Made by a program: the position numbers and the translations under genes. Below the pieces are notes generated by a model that was given only the letters and a program-made list of their open reading frames with translations, was not told the DNA's origin and searched no databases. DNA of 42,675 nt, taken from positions 11,369-54,043 of the forward strand of contig NZWD01000034.1 in the NCBI GenBank assembly GCA_002698225.1, in the 5' to 3' direction. This DNA is from Methanobacteriota archaeon. GTDB lineage: Archaea; Thermoplasmatota; Poseidoniia; Poseidoniales; Thalassarchaeaceae. This document shows, one piece after another, positions 24,383 through 32,431 of this stretch. How positions within the stretch are numbered: the stretch's first letter is position 1; each line of letters starts with the position of its first letter.

Positions 24383-26875
24383 TCAGCCCTCTACTGTTGC
24401 TGACTCTTCCTCTTTTTCTTCCGAGGGGTCAACAGAGTCGCCGGACTCAACTTCGCCCTCGGTATCGTAGTAGTAGACCTCTGGCTCGTCGTAACCAGGA
24501 ATCTCCAACTCGACCATAGAAGTCAGGTCATCAGTCTTGTGAACAGAAGCCCCCGCTGCAGAGAAGGCATAGATGTAGTCGCCCATGAAAATAGATCTGC
24601 GGATGCTAGTCGAACCACTCCACCATCCTGATAGGCCGTCCTCATTGTAGAATTCTGAGTGGTTGACCATACCGTGAGTGGACAATGTGCCGTTCTCTGC
24701 ATCCACATCGATTAGTTCGAGAGTCGAAACGAACTCGTAGCCGGAGTAGGTGTAGGTCCTACCGTCAATCTCAACCTCATCGTATGTGTATCTGTAAGTC
24801 GAAAGTGGGATTGCCAGTAGTTGCTCGGGAGCCCAGTAGGTGAATGCCTTGTGCTCGTATGTCGCCTCAGAGTACGACCAAGACCAACCGCATCCCCACT
24901 CGTCACAACCCTCATCCTCGTAGGCTGGAGATAATTGTAATGAGTCGGCTAGGGTTGGGTTAGTCGGGTCACTCACATCGAAAAGGGAGACTTGAGTCAC
25001 CGACCAGTCCAGACCCAATCCATCTGGCCCGGGTCCGATTCCAATAGTAAGTAGCGTCTCAGAGTCTATTGGGTGAATGTAAGTGGAGACGCCTGGCACC
25101 TCCAACTCTCCAAGGATTATTGGGTCGGTAGGATCTGTGAGGTCGATTACCCAAAGGGGATCTATGTTCTGGAAGGTAACAAGGTATGCTCTGTCGCCGA
25201 CGAAGCGGGCGCTCCATATGCGCTCATCAGGGGCAATGTCGCCGACATGGCCGAGCTGAATTAATTCTGATGAGTCAACAGTGCATTCACTGACCGAGCA
25301 CATGGTTTCACCGGCATAGGTAAAGTAAGAAGTGCAGGTACAACTCTCCGAGACTCCTAGTGTGAACACATTGTTGGTCGGTCCAGTCCATTCATCGGTC
25401 CCTTCTAGCCACCAGCGTCCCCAGGCGTCCTCAGTAGTGGCTACACGGATCACTCCGTTGTACTCTGAGATGGAAAACTGGTCCTGAACTGTCCCCTCAA
25501 CTCGTCCTGATGCGACATAGGTGGTCTCGGAGGGGTCACTGATGTCGAAGACATGGATGTTGGTTGCATCGTCCCAGCCGAAGTTTCTCCAGAACCACCA
25601 CCAGTCGTTGGCTGGCTCTGCAAGTATCATCATATTCTGTGAAGCGTACACATGCGCCCATGAGGAAGTGATGTGGTCGAGTTGCATCTCGGACTCCTCA
25701 CCAAGCAACTCGATTGTCATTATCGTGCTGAATCCACGCCCTGCGCTGTCGGCGCTAGCAGAGAACTCACTGCAGTCTTCGGAGGTGGCAGGGTGCTGGA
25801 ACAGGCCGTCTTCTCCGACTTCGTACAAGTGCGGTGCGAAATCGTCCAGAGTCAGGTCGTCGATAATCGCCTGGTTTGCAGCGATGGTTTCCTCCATGCT
25901 CTGGTTCCAAATGGTCATCCTCTCCTCATCTGTATCTGCCTCCCAGTAGGTCTCTGGAAGGTAGACCCAGGTCCTGAGTCCATCGATGTGAGTCCACAGG
26001 TGGGTGACCGAGCGCATTGTGCCATCGACTAGTCGTGCAGTGTGATAGTTGCCCTCGATGTATAGTTCGCGTTCGACCTCAGGAGCAGTCCTGTCAGTTA
26101 TGTCCACGACGGTGTACTTCACCAAGTTCTGAACACGGGTGTAGGTGTAGGAGTACTCATCTTCGCCAGGGTAGCTGACCGTGACCTCTTCGGACATGAG
26201 TTCCCTGAGAGGATCGTCATGAGGTAGGCTCCAGTAGTAGATAGATGATGCTACGACCAGCCTGTCGCCCTCCAGCATCATCTGCATCGGATACCCCTGA
26301 ATGCTGATGTTGGACTCAAGTGTGAGATTACCAAATTCGGGAACTCCCATGATTACCAGAAGGTTGCCATTCAGCATGTAGATGTGATATCCATCTGTCT
26401 TCAGGAAGTCGGCCTCGTCGACGCCTTCCTCCTGGTTGTTAGTACCGGAGAACTCGCCCTCACGACCAGAGTCGCTGTTGGCTGTTCCACCGGTATTACT
26501 CCCAGATTCATCTGCAGCGCCTTCCGGAGCTCCATCCATCATCGCCACATCGTCTTCAATGAAGGCACCACCACCGCGCCAGACCGGTCCGGCCCAGTGC
26601 CAGTACGACTGCTGGTCGAGCGAAACTAGCATCTCGTTGTAGATTGAGTCTTGCATATCTGCCAGCAGGATGCCACACTCATCATATGTCTCCAGTACAG
26701 GAGAAGTTCTCTCGCGGTCAGGGAGATCAAGATGAGGGTATTCGCTGTCGAGCCAATCAAGAACTGAGTCAACAATCTCATCGTCAATGTCAACTATGTC
26801 ATCTACTGCTCCCAGACATCCTGAGGTCAGTAGCATCATCAGTGCCAGTATTGCAGCCTTGGGGCTTGCGTCCAT
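24383..26875 (-). CDS. Secreted beta-propeller lipoprotein (COG4880-like)
   Basis: This 830-residue exported protein belongs, by recognition, to the family of secreted proteins with a C-terminal beta-propeller distantly related to WD40. From ATG 26875 the N-terminus AAILALMMLLTSGCLG is a signal peptide with a lipobox, so Cys20 would be lipid-modified and hold the protein on the membrane. The family signature FSGTNNQEEGVDEADFLKTDG begins the propeller, followed by repeats such as VVDITDRTAPEVERELYIEG, HVFDISDPSETTYVASGRVE, WVIDLTDPTDPIILGELEV and SLFDVSDPTNPTLADSL, each a blade with a DxxDP turn. Two Cys clusters (SCTCTSYF and EGCDEWGCGW) suggest disulfides or metal binding. The frame is open to a TTG at 26905. 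The function of the family is not known. Confidence 0.88.
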   Translation of the reverse strand: MDASPKAAILALMMLLTSGCLGAVDDIVDIDDEIVDSVLDWLDSEYPHLDLPDRERTSPVLETYDECGILLADMQDSIYNEMLVSLDQQSYWHWAGPVWRGGGAFIEDDVAMMDGAPEGAADESGSNTGGTANSDSGREGEFSGTNNQEEGVDEADFLKTDGYHIYMLNGNLLVIMGVPEFGNLTLESNISIQGYPMQMMLEGDRLVVASSIYYWSLPHDDPLRELMSEEVTVSYPGEDEYSYTYTRVQNLVKYTVVDITDRTAPEVERELYIEGNYHTARLVDGTMRSVTHLWTHIDGLRTWVYLPETYWEADTDEERMTIWNQSMEETIAANQAIIDDLTLDDFAPHLYEVGEDGLFQHPATSEDCSEFSASADSAGRGFSTIMTIELLGEESEMQLDHITSSWAHVYASQNMMILAEPANDWWWFWRNFGWDDATNIHVFDISDPSETTYVASGRVEGTVQDQFSISEYNGVIRVATTEDAWGRWWLEGTDEWTGPTNNVFTLGVSESCTCTSYFTYAGETMCSVSECTVDSSELIQLGHVGDIAPDERIWSARFVGDRAYLVTFQNIDPLWVIDLTDPTDPIILGELEVPGVSTYIHPIDSETLLTIGIGPGPDGLGLDWSVTQVSLFDVSDPTNPTLADSLQLSPAYEDEGCDEWGCGWSWSYSEATYEHKAFTYWAPEQLLAIPLSTYRYTYDEVEIDGRTYTYSGYEFVSTLELIDVDAENGTLSTHGMVNHSEFYNEDGLSGWWSGSTSIRRSIFMGDYIYAFSAAGASVHKTDDLTSMVELEIPGYDEPEVYYYDTEGEVESGDSVDPSEEKEEESATVEG

Positions 26876-26933
26876 GGTAATGGGGAATGGCCTGATGGAT
26901 ATCAAGCGGTTGGTTCATTGATTTGACACAATA

Positions 26934-27137
26934 CTACTCAATGAGCATGGGCAGTGGTGAAGGTAGGGGCCGATTGAGAACCCTCGGGGCTGGAATCGAA
27001 TCTTCTGGATCCTCCTCCTCTAGGGTCAGGGCGCTCGTCGTTGCAACGTCTCCTCCTTCGTCGAAACCGGAGACGAGGGCTTGCGTGCCGCTCATGAAAA
27101 TCAGGGCGGCGATGTGTAGGTCCAGGTTTCGGTCCAT
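26934..27137 (-). CDS. Small hypothetical protein
   Basis: This is a 67-residue ORF in the 322-base gap between the propeller gene and the beta-helix gene, on the same strand as both. It begins at ATG 27137, with AGGGG four bases upstream and a TTATCA element about 26-31 bases upstream. The first third (HIAALIFMSGTQALVSGF) is mildly hydrophobic; the rest is acidic and then proline-rich. No family was recognised. An overlapping ORF on the other strand is equally open, so coding status is doubtful. If it is not a gene, this gap holds only the promoter of the propeller gene. Confidence 0.35.
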   Translation of the reverse strand: MDRNLDLHIAALIFMSGTQALVSGFDEGGDVATTSALTLEEEDPEDSIPAPRVLNRPLPSPLPMLIE

Positions 27138-27197
27138 GGAACCCCTATCATCGACATCTGGATGATAAGTGACATGTGTTCTTGAGTCGCCCTTGCA

Positions 27198-30100
27198 TCA
27201 TGGCAGATTTTGGTCGTCGAACTCCTCATCCAACTCCCTCGGATCGAAGCCTGACCACGACTCAATCATGTCGAGGTCTTTCGTAATCTGCCTCCTGCGA
27301 GTTCCGACATATGCGATTCCAGCCATTATCAAGATAGTTAGTACTACAATGAGGAATGGTAATCCGCTTCCCAGTAGCCAATCCAGCATGTTCGTATCGT
27401 CAGGCGACTCTACCTGAACTATCTCAACGAGTCCAGGACTGACTACATCTCCATCCAGCGCCCAGACCTCTACTCTAGCATTCGAGCCAGAAAGTGTCCA
27501 GATAGACAGGTAGGTCCAGATGCCATCTCCCGCGAACTGATCTCCCTCAGAACCATCATCGCGGAACTCAAGGGCCTGAGAAATACCTGACGAGCGTAAC
27601 TCGCCGCTCACAGATGAAGTGGTTCCGTCTGGATCGACAAGTCTGACGGTAATCAGTACCGGCGTAGGGTCGTCTACCTCGAATAACAGTGGGTTGACCT
27701 CAAGCTCGTACAACTGAGGTGAGCTGGAGCCAATTGTGAGATTAATCGATGCAGAGGATGTCGCCCCCCTGGAGTCCTTCACTAGCAGGTCAACACGGAC
27801 AGGGCCTGGTGGGAATGTGGCGGTGTAGACTTGCTTGTCGCTCAGTAGGGTACCATCTCCGAGGCTCCACTGGTAAAGCACTATGTCGCCATCGTAGTCA
27901 TAGGAAGACGATGCGTCAAGCACTACGGGCTCCCCAGGAGGGACATACTGTCCCTCGGAGAGTCCGGCAATGCCGGCAACGGGTCCAGTCTCGAGAACAG
28001 TCAAAGTCTGCGAATGGACACGTTGCATTCCAGTTGAGTCGGTGAGCTCGAAACGCAGAGTGTGCTCGCCTGCGGGAAGATAGTCATTGTACCAGTAGGC
28101 GGTGTCTCTGTCCTCAAGAATTGGTTCTAACATGATGTCAGAGAAGACGCTGACTGTGAAGTTGTCACCGTCCGGGTCGAACGAGCGTCGGAAGTCGAAC
28201 AGTACTGGGAGGTTAGAGTAGACTTCGATGTCCGGCATCGGTGAGTCGAGGATTAGGACAGGCGCGGCTTCATCCACTCTGACCATTATCTCATACATGT
28301 CGGATAAACCGGAGCCGTCTTCGACGGTCAGCGTTACCCGATGGACGCCCTCAGGCAGCCTTGTCTCCAGAGTCCAACCACTTCCCATCGGCTCGCTTAA
28401 CTTGTCGCTTTCCCACAGAACACTGACTAGGTCTGTGCTCTGATCTGTGTATGGGTTGCATACTAATCCACTGCCGTTGTCAGGTAAATCGACACAGGCT
28501 GTGTCCCAGTCACCCGAGCCCGTAGCATCGAACATCAGCAGTTCGCCGGAATCGGTCAGAATCCCATCTGAAGGATTTGCGATGATTGCTACTGGGGGCG
28601 AGTTGGTCACCGTCAATTCCTCACTGACCGTGCTCCACATATTCGCATGGTTTGCCAAATCATCACTAGCGTGCATTGTAATCAGGTGGTTGCCCTTCGA
28701 CAGAGTTCCCTCCCAGATTAATTCGGAGTTAGGCGTCACTCCGGAAGCCAACAGGCCGTCCCTGTCACTCCAGAACTCGAAACGTACCTCATCTCCCTCA
28801 GGATCGAAGGTCTCAGCCCCGTCCAATCGAATGATATCAGAGGACATCTGGCCACTCCGAATGACCTGCATGCTAGCCTCAGGAATTTCGTTGAACAGTT
28901 CGACATTGAAAGTCCATGAGACGGGTACATTGACGCCATCAGAGGCATAGACGGTGACAGAGAACTGATTGGGTGCACCGGGGAATGAGGTGATTATCGT
29001 ATCAGGGCACTCTGGGTCGCCGGCAGGAGGCTGTCCGGCGCCTCCTCCATACGAGGTCTCTACCCAACAAGCCAGCTCATCTCCCTCGGGGTCGTAGGTG
29101 TTGGCCAGATGTATCGTGACATTGGCCGTGATTCCCAAGTAAAGCGTGCCCCATGAGGAGATTCCCGGAGTGGTACCGACCGAAAGCACTGGAGGGAGAT
29201 TGACCAATTCCACCTCTCTTGTCTCCTGCACGCAGTGATTCTGAGTGTCGCATATCTCGAGGGTGATCTGATGAACTCCATCAGATAGGCAGGTCGTGGG
29301 GCCAGAGTTCGCTTCAAAGATTGAGCCATTTCCGCTGAGCGGTCCACAGGCGACTAAGAGATCTCCGTCCACATTGCTGGTCCACGAGTAAGTCAATCCA
29401 TCCATATCGAGGTCCCAGGACCGAGAGGCGTCGAAGGAGACGATGCTTCCACTCGCGAAGGTGTCCTCATTGGAAGGTGAGTCCCAGAGGATGAACGGGG
29501 GCTGGTTCTGCAGCTCTAGACGACAATAGACTGTGAGGTCTGAGCTGAGCTCGGCGGAAGCGGTGTCGTTGTGCACTCCATCGTAATCACAACCAGTGTA
29601 CACGAGGTTGGTTTCGGACCAACCCTGCATCGGGGTCCAACGCTCTCCGATGAAAGAGCCGTATGATGCCATTCCAGAGTAAGGTAGGGTGGCGGTATGT
29701 TCTGACTCATACAGGTCGAATGTCATGTTGATCTCGGCGTGTGGGATGTGGAGAAGGTGCTGGTTGACCGCATGCACCTCGACCATCCACATCACATCGA
29801 CGATATTGTCGGATCCGGTGAAAATCGGTGTCCCGAAATCGGAGGATGAGACCCATCTGAGATGGCTATTTCCTAGCATCTCAAATGTGTCGGATGAGCC
29901 AAATGAGAACCATGAGTCGGTGAAGTTGGCGAAACTGTCCGACATCGAGGCAGGTGCACTAGGGTCGCAGTCGAGAGCGATATTGTATGACAGCAACTCG
30001 GTTTGGTCTACTAGATTCAGACATGATGCCGAGTTGCCCACAATGAAGCTGTTCTCTAGATACGAGGTAACCTGTCCGTCGGCATCCCAGAGCATGCCTC

Positions 30101-31850
30101 CATTATCGCCGCTCAGATCTACTCCTCTGACGAATCCGTCTACTTCATCCAGTTCGATGGCATGGGTGCTGGAGTTGGTCACCACCCTCAGGTCATCGAT
30201 GATCACTGTTCCATGGTGATCCATCCCGGTGTTGTCGATATCCAATGCAGGGCCGCTAACCGGATCTCTAATCTCGGTTGAAAGTAACTGCAGGTCTATG
30301 CTGTCACGGGCCACTATGCCATGCTGGTCTTGAATCGAGGTGCATTCGAAGCAGGTGACATTCTTGCCACCGCTCATCACATCATTGGACTCGTCGAAGT
30401 AGATACCCGCACCGAGTTCGGGCAGGGGGGAGCCGAGTCCGTTCTGATAGGTTGAGACATACGAGAGGTCGACATTACTGGAGTCCCTGACAGATACTCC
30501 ATGTCCAGCATTTCCGATGCTCAGTACTCCTGAGAGATCAGGGTGGAACTCACGTAAATCGACTCCAGTTGCCCCATTGTCAGTAATCACCCAGTCGGCT
30601 CCCTGCGCCCCACCCTTCCACAATAGAACACCGGGGCCAGTCGAATTGCTGACCACTAGGTCGTTAATCGTCGGAGCCCAATTTGCACTGCGCATGAACA
30701 ACCCTGCTCTGTCATTAATAGGAGCTGCCGGACTTGTTCTGCCGTTGCGGTGGAGTTCAATTCCATTGAGGATGGTAGAGGGGCCAATCATGTATGCCTT
30801 GAATCCTACAGCGGCGTTGTCCTCAATCAGCGCATCGGTTACTCTAACTCCGCTGGTGTTGATTTCAAAAGCAGCGTACGCAAGCCCTGGAGTCTTAGCG
30901 CCCGGGCCCCCTGTCCCCCTCAATTCTAAGTTAATGAAGATAGCATTGTGAGGGACATTTGAGAACTGGCTATGATTGTACTGTTCAACCATAACACCGC
31001 GGTACTGGCTATCTTCGACTGTGAGGTCAACGAAGTTGGGTCGCGTAGTCCAGCCAGATGTGATATGGCGTACGAAGATACCGTTGTCGCAACGAGTCAC
31101 GGTCGAGTCTGAAATCAAAGGAATGGAGTCTTCGACCCAGATTCCTGCAGCGATGGCAAGCGTCGCGCCTGAGACATTGGAGATTTGCAGGTTCGAGACT
31201 AGTCCGCCCGAGTTGCCCCAATAGTTCACTGCCCTGGTAATAAGTCCGTCAGCAATCATGCCATTGACTATTGGGGCTGAATAGGCACCGACTGAGAGGC
31301 CTATGCCGTATCTCCAAGAAGTTGAGATTCCATGCAGATCCTGACCGCCTCCATCGATTACCAAGTCGTTGATTCTAGGCGAGGCCCCGTCAAAGAGATC
31401 GACTGCTACCCTATCTGCATTGACTACTCTGAGATCGTTGAGAGTGGGGTCGCTATCGTAAATCGTCACACCCCATTCAGCATCAGTGATTGTGAGGTTT
31501 TCGATTTTCGAACCTAAGCCGCTGCTGCTTGAGTTGAAAACTATGCCATCATGGTTCCCGATAATGGATTCCAGTAGGACCGGGTCGGACGATGTACCTT
31601 GGACTGTAAGTCTACCCGCAACTAGGATTGTCTCGTCATCACCCAGCAGGATTGTGGTACCTGACTGGACTATGAGGACCTCTCCGCTCTCTACGGTGTA
31701 GCCCTCCTGCAGGGTCACGGTTCCCGACCATATGGTCGTCGAGCGCACGCCTGTACTCGCTGCTCCTATGGCCAGCGGAGCATAGGAAGTGAGCAATAGA
31801 GCGACTATGGCAATGGTAGCCCTTCTACGGGTGTCCAGCCTTCCATGCAT
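27198..31850 (-). CDS. Giant surface protein: right-handed beta-helix plus PKD/Ig-like domains
   Basis: This exported protein has 1550 residues. The signal peptide is RRRATIAIVALLLTSYAPLAIG. Residues of about 40-700 are a parallel beta-helix of short turns (LTVQGTSSDPVLLESI, HGIVARDSIDLQLLSTEI and many like them), the fold used by polysaccharide lyases and adhesins. Four to five PKD or Ig-like domains follow at about 790-1400, with repeated FDASRSWDLDMDGLTYSW, LDGAETFDPEGDEVRFEFW and LDASSSYDYDGDIVLYQWS motifs. A last strand-rich domain precedes the transmembrane helix at about 1497-1517, then the basic TRRRQITK and an acidic tail. No catalytic residues could be picked out, so carbohydrate binding or cleavage and adhesion are both possible. 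It is divergent from the RAM-domain pair. Confidence 0.9.
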   Translation of the reverse strand: MHGRLDTRRRATIAIVALLLTSYAPLAIGAASTGVRSTTIWSGTVTLQEGYTVESGEVLIVQSGTTILLGDDETILVAGRLTVQGTSSDPVLLESIIGNHDGIVFNSSSSGLGSKIENLTITDAEWGVTIYDSDPTLNDLRVVNADRVAVDLFDGASPRINDLVIDGGGQDLHGISTSWRYGIGLSVGAYSAPIVNGMIADGLITRAVNYWGNSGGLVSNLQISNVSGATLAIAAGIWVEDSIPLISDSTVTRCDNGIFVRHITSGWTTRPNFVDLTVEDSQYRGVMVEQYNHSQFSNVPHNAIFINLELRGTGGPGAKTPGLAYAAFEINTSGVRVTDALIEDNAAVGFKAYMIGPSTILNGIELHRNGRTSPAAPINDRAGLFMRSANWAPTINDLVVSNSTGPGVLLWKGGAQGADWVITDNGATGVDLREFHPDLSGVLSIGNAGHGVSVRDSSNVDLSYVSTYQNGLGSPLPELGAGIYFDESNDVMSGGKNVTCFECTSIQDQHGIVARDSIDLQLLSTEIRDPVSGPALDIDNTGMDHHGTVIIDDLRVVTNSSTHAIELDEVDGFVRGVDLSGDNGGMLWDADGQVTSYLENSFIVGNSASCLNLVDQTELLSYNIALDCDPSAPASMSDSFANFTDSWFSFGSSDTFEMLGNSHLRWVSSSDFGTPIFTGSDNIVDVMWMVEVHAVNQHLLHIPHAEINMTFDLYESEHTATLPYSGMASYGSFIGERWTPMQGWSETNLVYTGCDYDGVHNDTASAELSSDLTVYCRLELQNQPPFILWDSPSNEDTFASGSIVSFDASRSWDLDMDGLTYSWTSNVDGDLLVACGPLSGNGSIFEANSGPTTCLSDGVHQITLEICDTQNHCVQETREVELVNLPPVLSVGTTPGISSWGTLYLGITANVTIHLANTYDPEGDELACWVETSYGGGAGQPPAGDPECPDTIITSFPGAPNQFSVTVYASDGVNVPVSWTFNVELFNEIPEASMQVIRSGQMSSDIIRLDGAETFDPEGDEVRFEFWSDRDGLLASGVTPNSELIWEGTLSKGNHLITMHASDDLANHANMWSTVSEELTVTNSPPVAIIANPSDGILTDSGELLMFDATGSGDWDTACVDLPDNGSGLVCNPYTDQSTDLVSVLWESDKLSEPMGSGWTLETRLPEGVHRVTLTVEDGSGLSDMYEIMVRVDEAAPVLILDSPMPDIEVYSNLPVLFDFRRSFDPDGDNFTVSVFSDIMLEPILEDRDTAYWYNDYLPAGEHTLRFELTDSTGMQRVHSQTLTVLETGPVAGIAGLSEGQYVPPGEPVVLDASSSYDYDGDIVLYQWSLGDGTLLSDKQVYTATFPPGPVRVDLLVKDSRGATSSASINLTIGSSSPQLYELEVNPLLFEVDDPTPVLITVRLVDPDGTTSSVSGELRSSGISQALEFRDDGSEGDQFAGDGIWTYLSIWTLSGSNARVEVWALDGDVVSPGLVEIVQVESPDDTNMLDWLLGSGLPFLIVVLTILIMAGIAYVGTRRRQITKDLDMIESWSGFDPRELDEEFDDQNLP

Positions 31851-31961
31851 GGCTTCGGGCTCGCTCTCTGACTGTTATCCCTTGCGGGCCGATGAGCGGT
31901 TAGGGAATATCGTACAGCAGAGGTCATAAACACCAACCGAGCGGGTCGCTCCGGGGATTAG

Positions 31962-32195
31962 TTGAGCACAGCATTCGTACTCATCAAAGCGGAACCTGGG
32001 TGTGAGCGAGACGTCTATCTCTCACTATTGGACATCGATAGTATCTCTGAGACTCATGTTGCATACGGCGAGTACGATATCATAGCCAGAATCGACTTTG
32101 AAGATGAGCATGAGATGGCAAGAACCCTGATTGGTAATATGAGATCCTTGCCCGGGATAATCAAGACAGAGACTCTGATTGCGGTGGAGGTCTGA
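31962..32195 (+). CDS. Stand-alone RAM-domain protein 1 (Lrp/AsnC ligand-binding type)
   Basis: This 77-residue protein is only the effector-binding RAM domain of Lrp/AsnC regulators, without the DNA-binding helix-turn-helix. STAFVLIKAEPGCERDVYL is the first strand and helix, AYGEYDIIARIDFED carries the GxxD turn that shapes the ligand pocket, and LPGIIKTETLIAVEV is the C-terminal strand. Such proteins form dimers or larger rings and bind amino acids. It starts at TTG 31962; no better start exists in frame. TCATAAAC at 31924-31931 could be its TATA element. A second gene of the same kind follows two bases after the stop. Confidence 0.85.
   Translation: MSTAFVLIKAEPGCERDVYLSLLDIDSISETHVAYGEYDIIARIDFEDEHEMARTLIGNMRSLPGIIKTETLIAVEV
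32183..32190 (+). promoter_or_regulatory. Shine-Dalgarno GGTGGAGG for RAM-domain protein 2
   Basis: GGTGGAGG lies in the last codons of the first RAM gene and seven bases before ATG 32198. It supports coupled translation of the pair. Confidence 0.6.
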
Positions 32196-32197
32196 GA

Positions 32198-32431
32198 ATG
32201 GCTGTAGGATTCGTCCTGATTACCACCGAGACCGGTTGCGAGGTCGAAGTCAGGGAGTCTGTAAGTCAAATCGAGGGGGTTGTGGGACAGTGGATTGTCT
32301 TCGGCCCACATGACTTGTTCGTGAAGGTCGAGGCCGATGATGAGTCAGAGTTGACACGCTGCATCGTGAAGGGCATTAGAGAAGTGTCCGGGATTATTGA
32401 GACTAGAACCCTCATTGGGGCCGAGATTTAG
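32198..32431 (+). CDS. Stand-alone RAM-domain protein 2 (Lrp/AsnC ligand-binding type)
   Basis: This is the second 77-residue RAM-domain protein, again without a DNA-binding domain. It shows AVGFVLITTETGCEVEV, the GPHDLFVKVEADD turn and SGIIETRTLIGAEI. Aligned without gaps to its neighbour I count 27 identical residues of 77, so the two arose by tandem duplication and have diverged, most around the pocket turn (GEYD versus GPHD). Two genes with equal length and coupled translation suggest a hetero-oligomer, perhaps one that pairs with full-length Lrp proteins elsewhere. The stop codon TAG shares three bases with the TAA stop of the convergent ATPase gene. Confidence 0.85.
   Translation: MAVGFVLITTETGCEVEVRESVSQIEGVVGQWIVFGPHDLFVKVEADDESELTRCIVKGIREVSGIIETRTLIGAEI

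Noticed and set aside
26923-27165. 80-residue plus-strand ORF opposite the small hypothetical gene
   Set aside because: Ser/Arg-rich composition typical of antisense frames, no promoter-like element, and both neighbours read the other way.
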